The position numbers and the translations under genes were made by a program. A stretch of 7,119 bases of DNA from Actinomycetes bacterium (GTDB taxonomy: Bacteria > Actinomycetota > Acidimicrobiia > Spongiisociales > UBA5794). The notes below the pieces were generated by a model. The model did no database searches and was not told where the DNA came from. It saw only the letters and a list, made by a program, of their open reading frames with translations. Where the stretch lies: assembly GCA_023336855.1 (NCBI GenBank), contig JAMBLK010000191.1:1-7119 (forward strand), read 5' to 3'. Every line of letters begins with the position of its first letter. Position 1 is the stretch's first letter. Shown here piece after piece: positions 1-7,119 of this stretch.

Positions 1-1
1 C

Positions 2-7
2 TAGCCT
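2..7 (+). promoter_or_regulatory. Putative -10 hexamer (TAGCCT) for a leaderless start of the mutase subunit
   Basis: TAGCCT fits the actinobacterial TANNNT -10 pattern and ends 8 nt before the ATG at 16. No Shine-Dalgarno is visible in the 15 bases upstream. The two other genes here that lack a Shine-Dalgarno show the same arrangement. The -35 region lies outside the window, and the reading frame stays open to the window edge, so an upstream start cannot be excluded. Confidence 0.3.
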
Positions 8-15
8 TCCGGGTC

Positions 16-408
16 ATGCCGCCACGGATCCTGATCGCAAAACCGGGCCTCGACGGACACGACCGTGGAGCAAAGGTTGTCGCCCGGGCACTACGCGACG
101 CCGGCTGTGAAGTCATCTACACAGGCCTCCACCAGACCCCGGATCAGATCGCCCAGGCAGCCGTCGACGAGGACGTCGACGGAGTCGGTCTCTCGACGCT
201 CTCCGGCGCACACCTCACACTCTTTCCACGCGTCGTCGAGGCGCTGCGCGAGCGTGACGCTTCGGACATCGTGGTCTTCGGCGGCGGCATCATCCCGGAT
301 GAAGACATTCCCGCCCTCCACGAGGCAGGAGTCAGCGCCGTGTTCACTCCCGGCACGCCCCTCGAAGACATCGAAGCGTGGGTGAACGAACACTTGTCAG
401 ATGAATGA
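16..408 (+). CDS. Stand-alone B12-binding (small) subunit of an acyl-CoA mutase, methylmalonyl-CoA mutase type
   Basis: This 130-residue protein is a single cobalamin-binding Rossmann-like domain. The DxHxxG signature is D13-G-H15-D-R-G18, with His15 the expected lower axial cobalt ligand. The second B12 contact motif SxL is S60-T-L62, and the GGG turn at 89-91 is also typical. The opening (AKPGLDGHDRGAK, then YTGLHQTP) resembles separately encoded small subunits rather than the C-terminus of fused mutases, which usually read AKMGQDGHDRG. It would pair with a large TIM-barrel subunit encoded elsewhere to rearrange (R)-methylmalonyl-CoA to succinyl-CoA; that partner is not in the window. Small subunits of isobutyryl- or 2-hydroxyisobutyryl-CoA mutases look similar, so substrate is inferred, mostly from the adjacent sucCD. 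The stop lies 30 nt before sucC, suggesting co-transcription. The frame is open upstream of the ATG, but residue 1 fits the usual family start. Confidence 0.88.
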   Translation: MPPRILIAKPGLDGHDRGAKVVARALRDAGCEVIYTGLHQTPDQIAQAAVDEDVDGVGLSTLSGAHLTLFPRVVEALRERDASDIVVFGGGIIPDEDIPALHEAGVSAVFTPGTPLEDIEAWVNEHLSDE

Positions 409-424
409 ACAGGAAACGATGAAC

Positions 425-432
425 GGAGGAGG
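425..432 (+). promoter_or_regulatory. Strong Shine-Dalgarno (GGAGGAGG) fixing the TTG start of sucC
   Basis: GGAGGAGG lies 6 nt before TTG 439. No in-frame ATG sits at this spacing; the first in-frame ATG is codon 12. The protein from TTG begins like other SucC proteins (IHEYQAK), so this site decides the start. Confidence 0.8.
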
Positions 433-438
433 ATCCTC

Positions 439-1658
439 TTGAAGATCCATGAGTATCAGGCGAAGGCTCTCATGGCCGACCGCGGCATAGCGGTCCCCAT
501 GGGGCGCGTTGCAACCACGGTGGACGAGGCGGTAGCTGCCGTTCGCCCCCTGATCGAAGAGAGCGGAAACCCCGTTGTCGTCGTGAAATCGCAGATCCAT
601 GCCGGTGGCCGTGGCAAGGGCCGGTTCAAGGAATACCCGGACGTCGGCGGCGTCAGCGTCGTCACCGAAGGGATCAGCGGAGGCATCGAGGCCGTAGAGG
701 CGCGTGTGCGCGAACTCGCATCCCAGATGCTCGGCTCGACCCTCGTCACGATTCAGACCGGCGAGGAGGGCAAGCAGGTCAACCGCCTCTACATCGAGCA
801 AGGCATCGACATCGCAACAGAGCTCTACCTCTCCGTGCTGCTCGACCGGGCCAGCTCCCGGAACATCGTGATGGCATCGACCGAGGGTGGAACGGAGATC
901 GAAGTCGTAGCAGCGGAGACGCCGGAGAAGATCCTCAAAGAGGAGATCGATCCGGCCTTCGGCCTCCTTCCGTTCCAGGCGCGCCACATCGCCTATTCGC
1001 TCGGATTCGAGGGAGACGCCTTCAAGAACGGCGTGCGTTTCCTCGACGCGCTGACGAAGGCGGCCGTGGAACTCGACACGGACCTCGTCGAAATCAACCC
1101 GCTTGTCGTCACCACCGACGGAAAAGTCATGGCGCTCGATGGCAAGATGGCTTTCGACGACAGTGGGCTGTTCCGGCATCCCGCCGTGGCCGAACTCAGG
1201 GACGTCAGTGAAGAGGATGCCGCCGAACTCGAAGCCAAGGAGTTTGACCTGTCGTTCATCAAGCTCGACGGCGACATCGGATGCATGGTGAACGGCGCGG
1301 GCCTTGCCATGGCCACGATGGACATCATCCAGACGGTTGGGGGAGAGCCCGCGAACTTCCTCGATGTTGGAGGGGGCGCCGAGAAGGAACAGATCGCTGC
1401 CGCGTTCAAGATCATCACGAAGGACCCGAACGTGAAGGGCATCTTCGTGAACATCTTCGGCGGCATCATGCGCTGCGATGTCATCGCAGCGGGTGTGATC
1501 GCAGCAGTCGAGGAGGTCGGCCTCACCGTACCCCTCGTCGTTCGGCTCGAAGGGACGAACGTCGAACTCGGCAAGCAGATGCTCGACGAATCCGGGCTCG
1601 ACCTCGTGAGCGCATCCGACATGAAAGACGGCGCTCAGAAGATCTTGGAGTTGACCAC

Positions 1659-1662
<4 letters not shown>
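439..1662 (+). CDS. sucC: Succinyl-CoA synthetase (succinate-CoA ligase), beta subunit
   Basis: This is the beta subunit of the cytoplasmic TCA-cycle ligase that interconverts succinyl-CoA + NDP + Pi and succinate + NTP + CoA. The 407 residues (E. coli 388) begin with IHEYQAK, followed by an N-terminal ATP-grasp domain containing HAGGRGK (54-60). N220 (in EINP) and D234 (in LDGK) match the Mg-nucleotide ligands known in E. coli. The C-terminal flavodoxin-like domain carries CMVNGAGLAM, FLDVGGGA and NIFGGIMR (338-345). Compared with E. coli, a few extra residues (KGRFKEY) follow HAGGRGK; this occurs in other bacterial SucC proteins. The start is TTG behind a strong Shine-Dalgarno. Its stop overlaps the sucD start by 4 nt (ATGA), fitting equimolar production. 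ATP versus GTP preference cannot be judged reliably from sequence. Confidence 0.97.
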
Positions 1663-2580
<918 letters not shown>

Positions 2581-2585
<5 letters not shown>

Positions 2586-2644
2586 AGCAGTAGAGCAGTA
2601 GATCAGAAGGGAGCAGATCTGATCTACTGCTCTACTGGTCTACT
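2581..2644. repeat. Long hairpin of inverted 8-nt repeats (element 1), possible transcript end
   Basis: The left arm (2581-2606) is AGTAGAGC twice, then AGTAGATC, then AG. The right arm (2619-2644) is its reverse complement except for one G-G mismatch (2587/2638), so 25 of 26 positions pair around a 12-nt loop (2607-2618). The TAG stop of sucD (2583-2585) lies in the first unit. No T-tract follows (only GTTTG), so it is not a classical intrinsic terminator, though a stem this long could stall polymerase or protect a 3' end. A related element follows the next gene. Confidence 0.9.
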
Positions 2645-2646
2645 GT
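2641..2646 (+). promoter_or_regulatory. Putative -10 hexamer (TACTGT) for the racemase, overlapping the hairpin arm
   Basis: TACTGT fits TANNNT and ends 7 nt before ATG 2654, which would put transcription initiation at or next to the A of the start codon. The upstream TACTGTTTGAACC has no Shine-Dalgarno. Four of the six bases belong to the distal arm of the repeat hairpin. No convincing -35 is seen; the 17-nt-spaced hexamer is TCTGAT. Confidence 0.35.
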
Positions 2647-2653
2647 TTGAACC

Positions 2654-3346
2654 ATGAAAACCATCGGATTGCTTGGCGGGATGAGTTGGGAATCTTCGAT
2701 CGAGTACGAGCGGATCATCAACACCGAGGTCCGGCGACGGCTCGGTGGTGTGCACTCGGCGGATCTCCTCGTTCGGTCCTACGACTTCGCGGTGATCGAG
2801 GAACTGCAAGAAGCGGGGGACTGGGACGTTGCCGCCCAACTGCTCGCTGACGATGCTGCGTGGCTCGAGAAGGCCGGAGCCGACGTGATCGTGCTGGCAA
2901 CGAACACGATGCACAAAGTGGCCCGACAGATCGAGGATGCCGTCAGGATCCCCTTGTTGCACATAGCCGACGCTACGGCAGAGGCTGTTCAGGCGGAGGG
3001 GATCGAGGCAGTCGCTCTCCTCGGGACCCGGTACACGATGGAGCAGGACTTCTATCGGGGGCGCCTTACCGCAAACGATCTCGAGGTTGTTGTCCCCGGC
3101 GCGGCCGACCGAACGTTCGTCAACGATGTGATCTTCAACGAGCTCGTCCAAGGACGCATCGTCGAAGAATCGAAGCAGCGATTCCTGCAGATCATCGAGC
3201 GTCTGCACGAGCGAGGCGCAGAGGGCGTGATCGCAGGATGCACGGAGATCGAGCTGCTCGTCACCCCCGATGACATGGAGCAGCCGTACTTCCCGACAGC
3301 ACGCATTCACGCGATGGCTGCGGTCGACTTCGCGCTTGCCGAGTAG
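2654..3346 (+). CDS. ygeA: Aspartate/glutamate racemase family protein, YgeA-like
   Basis: This 230-residue, cofactor-independent Asp/Glu racemase follows E. coli YgeA (about 230 aa) closely and without large gaps, as far as remembered. It starts MKTIGLLGGMSWESS and continues with RLGGVHSADLL, TNTMHKVA, LLHIADAT, GTRYTMEQDFYRGRLT and GCTEIELL. T83 (in ATNTMH) and C196 (in GCTE) correspond to the atypical Thr/Cys pair described for E. coli YgeA, in place of the two cysteines of classical aspartate racemases. The residue before T83 is Ala, where E. coli has Cys. The likely reaction is interconversion of L- and D-aspartate and/or glutamate in the cytoplasm; D-amino-acid use in the wall or in catabolism is not shown here. 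It has no pathway link to its neighbours and sits alone between two hairpin repeats, probably on its own leaderless mRNA. Specificity is uncertain. Confidence 0.92.
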   Translation: MKTIGLLGGMSWESSIEYERIINTEVRRRLGGVHSADLLVRSYDFAVIEELQEAGDWDVAAQLLADDAAWLEKAGADVIVLATNTMHKVARQIEDAVRIPLLHIADATAEAVQAEGIEAVALLGTRYTMEQDFYRGRLTANDLEVVVPGAADRTFVNDVIFNELVQGRIVEESKQRFLQIIERLHERGAEGVIAGCTEIELLVTPDDMEQPYFPTARIHAMAAVDFALAE

Positions 3347-3404
3347 CGCAGTAGATCAGTAGATCAGATCAAGACAGTGCCGCTCTACTGCTCTACTGAT
3401 CTAC
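3342..3404. repeat. Second inverted 8-nt repeat hairpin (element 2) after the racemase
   Basis: The left arm has units AGTAGCGC, AGTAGATC, AGTAGATC, then AG. The right arm read on the - strand has GGTAGATC, AGTAGAGC, AGTAGAGC. The best stem pairs 3351-3367 with 3388-3404 (16 of 17). A register shifted by 8 nt pairs 3343-3365 with 3382-3404 (19 of 23), so slipped structures are possible. The TAG stop of the racemase (3344-3346) lies in the first unit, as in element 1. No T-tract follows. The unit is shared with element 1, but the inner and loop sequences differ. Confidence 0.85.
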
Positions 3405-3417
3405 CGGTGATTCACCG
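3405..3417. promoter_or_regulatory. 13-bp perfect inverted repeat upstream of purH (CGGTGATTCACCG)
   Basis: CGGTGA and TCACCG are arranged around a single T, directly next to element 2 and 56 nt before ATG 3474. The symmetry suits a dimeric repressor operator or a short RNA hairpin (5-bp stem, ATT loop). The binding factor, if any, is unknown. The remaining interval to purH holds only the -10-like hexamer. Confidence 0.3.
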
Positions 3418-3458
3418 TCTGGCTTGATCGAGCCCGCTTCCGACTCTTGCGCGTCGCC

Positions 3459-3464
3459 TACCAT
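3459..3464 (+). promoter_or_regulatory. Putative -10 hexamer (TACCAT) for purH
   Basis: TACCAT fits TANNNT and ends 9 nt before ATG 3474, implying a leader of about 0-3 nt. No Shine-Dalgarno precedes either ATG 3474 or the alternative in-frame TTG 3447. Only a weak -35 candidate exists (TTCCGA, 3438-3443, 15-nt spacer). Confidence 0.35.
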
Positions 3465-3473
3465 CACCTATCG

Positions 3474-4991
3474 ATGATTCGTCTCCCTGTTCGCCGTGCT
3501 TTGATCTCCGTCTCGGACAAGACGGGGGTTGTCGCATTGGGGCGTCGGCTCGATGCTGCCGGTGTTGAGATCGTGTCTTCAGGCGGGACGGCTCGTGTGT
3601 TGCGGGATGCCGGTGTTCCGGTGACTGCAATCGTCGACGTTACCGGCGCACCCGAGATGCTCGGTGGACGGGTCAAGACTCTGCATCCGATCGTCTTCGG
3701 TGCGATCCTCGTCGACCTCGACAGTCCATCACACCGCGCCGACCTCGAGGAACGCGGTATCGAGCCGTTCGAACTCGTGATCGTGAATCTGTATCCGTTC
3801 GAAGAGACGATTACTGCAGAACCTTCCGAGGCGGAGGCAATCGAGCAGATCGACGTCGGTGGCCCGGCGATGATCCGTGCTGCGGCGAAGAACCATGCAG
3901 GGGTAGCCGTCGTCGTATCACCCGATCGCTACGACGACATCGCCGACGCGGTCGAGCAAGGTGGTACCACGAGAGAGTTTCGTTTCGAACTCGCCCGGGA
4001 GGCGTTCTTCCGCACAGCGGCCTACGACGCCGCGATCGTCAATTGGCTCGAACGGGACGGCGCAGAGCGCCTCGTCCTGCCGATGGAGAAGGTCGCTTCG
4101 CTCCGATATGGAGAGAACCCGCACCAGCCTGCCGCGATGTACGCAACACCAGGATTAGATGGTTGGTGGGCACGGGCGGAGCAACTCCAGGGCAAGGAGA
4201 TGTCGTTCAACAACTACGCAGACGCGAATGCGGCCTGGCATCTTGCCAACGATCTCCCGGCCGGATCTGTCGCGATCCTCAAGCACATGAACGCCTGCGG
4301 CGCCGCGACGGGCAGCACGATGGTCGAGGCATTCGAACGAGCCTGGGAATGTGACCCGCTGTCCGCCTTCGGGGGAGTCGTTGCCCTCAACGGAGTGCTC
4401 GATGAGGACACCGCAACGGCGATCAGTCGGTTCTTCGTCGAGGTAGTGATCGCGCCGGAGATCACCGATGGTGCGAAAGCGACCCTTGAACGGAAGAAGG
4501 GTCTGCGCCTCTTGATCGCACCGCCACCATCGCCATTCGATCTCGACATGAGGGCTATCGACGACGGATACCTCATACAGAAGAGGGACGTCGTGACAGT
4601 CGACACCACAACATGGGAGTCGAAGACCCGTGACCCGACGGCGTCCGAGATCCGGGACTTGGAGATGGCATGGGTGATCGCAGCCCACACGAAGTCCAAC
4701 GCCATCGTGCTCGTGAACAACGGTGCAGCGGTGGGTGTCGGGGCCGGCGATCAGAGCCGTATCGGAGCTGCTGAGCGGGCGCTCGCCAAGGCGGGGGACC
4801 GGTCCAGGGGTGCCGCATGCGCATCCGATGCGTTCTTCCCGTTCCGCGACGGACCCGATGTGCTGGCATCGGCTGGAATCGTCGCCATCGTGGAGCCGGG
4901 CGGATCCGTGCGAGACGACGAGGTGATCAAGTCTGCATCCGAACATGGCGTCGCACTCATGTTCACAGGAGAGAGGCATTTCCGACATTGA
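3474..4991 (+). CDS. purH: Bifunctional AICAR transformylase / IMP cyclohydrolase
   Basis: This enzyme catalyses the last two steps of IMP synthesis: formyl transfer from 10-formyl-THF to AICAR, then ring closure. From ATG 3474 it has 505 residues (E. coli 529). The N-terminal cyclohydrolase (about 1-200) opens with RRALISVSDKTG. It keeps R66 and K68 (GGRVKTLHP), NLYPF with Y107, and D127 and K139 (DVGGPAMIRAAAKNHAG). The C-terminal transformylase has the catalytic pair K270-H271 (LKHMNACGAATG), N409 (TKSN), SDAFFPF, and the usual end TGERHFRH. ATG 3474 is preferred over TTG 3447 because the protein then begins just before the conserved strand and a -10-like hexamer fits. The stretch after KTLHP reads IVFGAIL, where most family members have an H-G-G or H-A-G core. 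The stop overlaps the folD start, consistent with FolD supplying its formyl donor. Confidence 0.97.
   Translation: MIRLPVRRALISVSDKTGVVALGRRLDAAGVEIVSSGGTARVLRDAGVPVTAIVDVTGAPEMLGGRVKTLHPIVFGAILVDLDSPSHRADLEERGIEPFELVIVNLYPFEETITAEPSEAEAIEQIDVGGPAMIRAAAKNHAGVAVVVSPDRYDDIADAVEQGGTTREFRFELAREAFFRTAAYDAAIVNWLERDGAERLVLPMEKVASLRYGENPHQPAAMYATPGLDGWWARAEQLQGKEMSFNNYADANAAWHLANDLPAGSVAILKHMNACGAATGSTMVEAFERAWECDPLSAFGGVVALNGVLDEDTATAISRFFVEVVIAPEITDGAKATLERKKGLRLLIAPPPSPFDLDMRAIDDGYLIQKRDVVTVDTTTWESKTRDPTASEIRDLEMAWVIAAHTKSNAIVLVNNGAAVGVGAGDQSRIGAAERALAKAGDRSRGAACASDAFFPFRDGPDVLASAGIVAIVEPGGSVRDDEVIKSASEHGVALMFTGERHFRH
4967..4976 (+). promoter_or_regulatory. Purine-rich Shine-Dalgarno for folD (AGGAGAGAGG)
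   Basis: AGGAGAGAGG lies inside the end of purH, 11 nt before TTG 4988. The spacing is somewhat long, so reinitiation after the overlapping purH stop probably contributes. Confidence 0.5.
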
Positions 4992-5842
4992 GCGCACTCA
5001 TTCTCTCCGGCAAGGACGTGTCGGCCGTCGTGCGGGCGGAAGTCGCCGAACGCGTCGCATCGTTGCGCGAGCGGGGGCGCTCCGTCGGTCTGGCAACAGT
5101 GCTGGTCGGTGACGATCCCGCGTCGAAGGTCTACATCAGGAACAAGCACCGTGCCGCCGAAACGGCGGGGATGCTGTCGTTCGACCGGCATCTTCGTGCG
5201 ACGGCATCGCAGGAAGACGTCGAAGCTGTCGTTACAGAACTCAACGCCGACGAGCGCGTCGATGGGATCATCGTGCAGTTGCCGTTGCCCGATGGTCTCA
5301 ACGGCGAAGCCGCCGTCGAGATGGTGGACCCCGGCAAGGACGCGGATGGGCTCCATCCCTTCAATCTCGGCCAACTCGTGCTGTCCCGTCCCGGACCGGT
5401 TCCGGCGACACCGGGCGGCATCATGCGGATCCTCGCCCACTATGAGATCGAGACGTCAGGGCGGACCGCCGTGATAGTGGGGCGGTCATTCCTCGTCGGG
5501 CGTCCGCTGGCTCTTCTCCTCGGACAGAAGGGTATTGACGCCACCGTCATCCAGGCACATTCGCGAACTCCCGACCTGGCCGGGGTGTGTCTCAAGGCCG
5601 ATATCCTGGTGGCAGCCGTGGGCCGACCGATGATGTTCGACGAACGCTTCGTCAAGCCCGGCGCCACAGTCATCGACGTTGGGATCAGCCGAACCGATGA
5701 CGGCCTTGTGGGCGACGTCGACTTTGACGCCGTTGTCGATGTTGCAGGGGCGATTACCCCGGTACCCGGCGGCGTGGGCCCGATGACGATCGCCACGCTG
5801 CTGGCCAACACGGTGGCGTTGGCCGAAGCGAATGACAATTGA
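4988..5842 (+). CDS. folD: Bifunctional methylenetetrahydrofolate dehydrogenase / methenyltetrahydrofolate cyclohydrolase
   Basis: FolD oxidises 5,10-methylene-THF (normally with NADP+) and hydrolyses the methenyl product to 10-formyl-THF, the substrate used by PurH just upstream. The 284 residues (E. coli 288) show Y49 and K53 of the YxxxK active site (YIRNK), Q97 in VQLPLPDGL, D120 in DADGLHPFN, the Rossmann segment VIVGRSFLVGRP (162-173), and PGGVGPMT (260-267). The start is TTG 4988, overlapping the purH TGA as TTGA. It gives the usual family N-terminus (SALILSGKDV), whereas the frame continuing upstream lies in purH and is not FolD-like. Position 140 is Ala in PATPGG, where many bacterial enzymes have PCTP. 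Translational coupling to purH is likely. The gap to icd is 39 nt. Confidence 0.97.
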   Translation: MSALILSGKDVSAVVRAEVAERVASLRERGRSVGLATVLVGDDPASKVYIRNKHRAAETAGMLSFDRHLRATASQEDVEAVVTELNADERVDGIIVQLPLPDGLNGEAAVEMVDPGKDADGLHPFNLGQLVLSRPGPVPATPGGIMRILAHYEIETSGRTAVIVGRSFLVGRPLALLLGQKGIDATVIQAHSRTPDLAGVCLKADILVAAVGRPMMFDERFVKPGATVIDVGISRTDDGLVGDVDFDAVVDVAGAITPVPGGVGPMTIATLLANTVALAEANDN

Positions 5843-5867
5843 GAAGAGGCGGAATGAACCGCCGACG

Positions 5868-5874
5868 AAAGGTG
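5868..5874 (+). promoter_or_regulatory. Shine-Dalgarno (AAAGGTG) for icd
   Basis: AAAGGTG lies 7 nt before ATG 5882. It favours this start over the in-frame ATGs at 5891 and 5900, which would sit 16 and 25 nt away. Confidence 0.55.
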
Positions 5875-5881
5875 CAACGAC

Positions 5882-7082
<1,201 letters not shown>

Positions 7083-7084
<2 letters not shown>

Positions 7085-7097
7085 CCGCTGCGCGGTC
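7083..7097 (+). terminator. Short GC-rich hairpin at the icd stop codon
   Basis: GACCGC and GCGGTC pair (6 bp) around a TGC loop, starting inside the TGA stop of icd; a wobble pair extends it by one. No T-tract follows, so it is at best a weak or factor-dependent terminator, or a 3'-end stabiliser. Confidence 0.35.
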
Positions 7098-7102
7098 GTA
7101 TC

Positions 7103-7117
7103 CAGTACTGGGTACTG
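7103..7117. repeat. Inverted repeat CAGTAC-TGG-GTACTG near the window end
   Basis: CAGTAC (7103-7108) and GTACTG (7112-7117) form a perfect 6-bp inverted repeat. GTACTG also occurs twice at a 7-nt period (7105 and 7112). The window ends 2 nt later, so this may be the beginning of a longer repeat. It shares only CAGTA with the 8-nt units around the racemase. Confidence 0.4.
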
Positions 7118-7119
7118 AG

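Noticed and set aside
429..438. 10-bp palindrome GAGGATCCTC overlapping the sucC ribosome-binding site
   Set aside because: It is too short to fold with a workable loop in RNA and arises naturally from the GGAGG core next to ATCCTC; no further support for an operator.
1281..1658. Upstream extension of the sucD frame inside sucC
   Set aside because: The extension is Arg- and His-rich and not SucD-like, while ATG 1659 gives the canonical N-terminus and an ATGA overlap.
3447..3473. Alternative TTG start adding nine residues to PurH
   Set aside because: It has no Shine-Dalgarno and adds non-conserved residues; ATG 3474 fits the family N-terminus and the -10-like hexamer.
4155..4997. Antisense frame of 280 codons over purH
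   Set aside because: It is the mirror of a conserved coding sequence, shows no family motif, and has no promoter or Shine-Dalgarno that would support it.
5843..5881. A small leader peptide or riboswitch between folD and icd
   Set aside because: The 39-nt gap holds only the icd Shine-Dalgarno; the local ATG frames read through into icd out of frame with no recognisable product.

Overview
The window is a dense, high-GC stretch of bacterial chromosome. All six protein genes lie on the + strand: a stand-alone cobalamin-binding mutase subunit (16-408), sucC (439-1662), sucD (1659-2585), a YgeA-type Asp/Glu racemase (2654-3346), purH (3474-4991), folD (4988-5842) and NADP-type icd (5882-7084). The order sucC-sucD ... 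purH-folD ... TCA dehydrogenase resembles the actinobacterial neighbourhood (in Streptomyces and Mycobacterium sucCD lie near purN-purH, and in Streptomyces folD and mdh follow further on). With the TTG starts, the apparent leaderless starts and the base composition, this suggests an actinobacterium, possibly of the Acidimicrobiia type. That placement is inference from memory of gene order, not from a search.

The layout suggests three transcription units. Unit 1 is mutase subunit-sucC-sucD: the mutase would make succinyl-CoA (if it is methylmalonyl-CoA mutase) and SucCD would convert it to succinate plus NTP. Unit 2 is the racemase alone. Unit 3 is purH-folD-icd: FolD supplies 10-formyl-THF for the PurH transformylase step, and FolD and Icd are both NADP(H)-linked. 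The first gene of each unit lacks a visible Shine-Dalgarno but has a TANNNT -10-like hexamer 7-9 nt before its ATG, as expected for leaderless mRNAs. The internal genes have Shine-Dalgarno sequences and/or 4-nt stop/start overlaps.

The most unusual structure is non-coding. The racemase gene is bracketed by two elements (2581-2644 and 3342-3404) built from 8-nt units of the form AGTAGNNC, three per arm, with the arms in inverted orientation so that each can fold into a long hairpin. In both elements the first unit contains the TAG stop codon of the preceding gene. In the first element the distal arm also overlaps the putative -10 of the racemase. The racemase occupies the interval where purN often lies in related gene orders. 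This looks like a small interspersed repeat family that may serve as a transcript end, or the ends of an inserted cassette. A genome-wide search would decide. Smaller inverted repeats lie upstream of purH (3405-3417) and after icd (7083-7097 and 7103-7117).

The genes themselves are conserved housekeeping enzymes. The main protein-level oddity is SucD, whose CoA-binding N-terminal domain has a shortened glycine loop and an insertion of about 19 residues, while the phosphohistidine region is intact.
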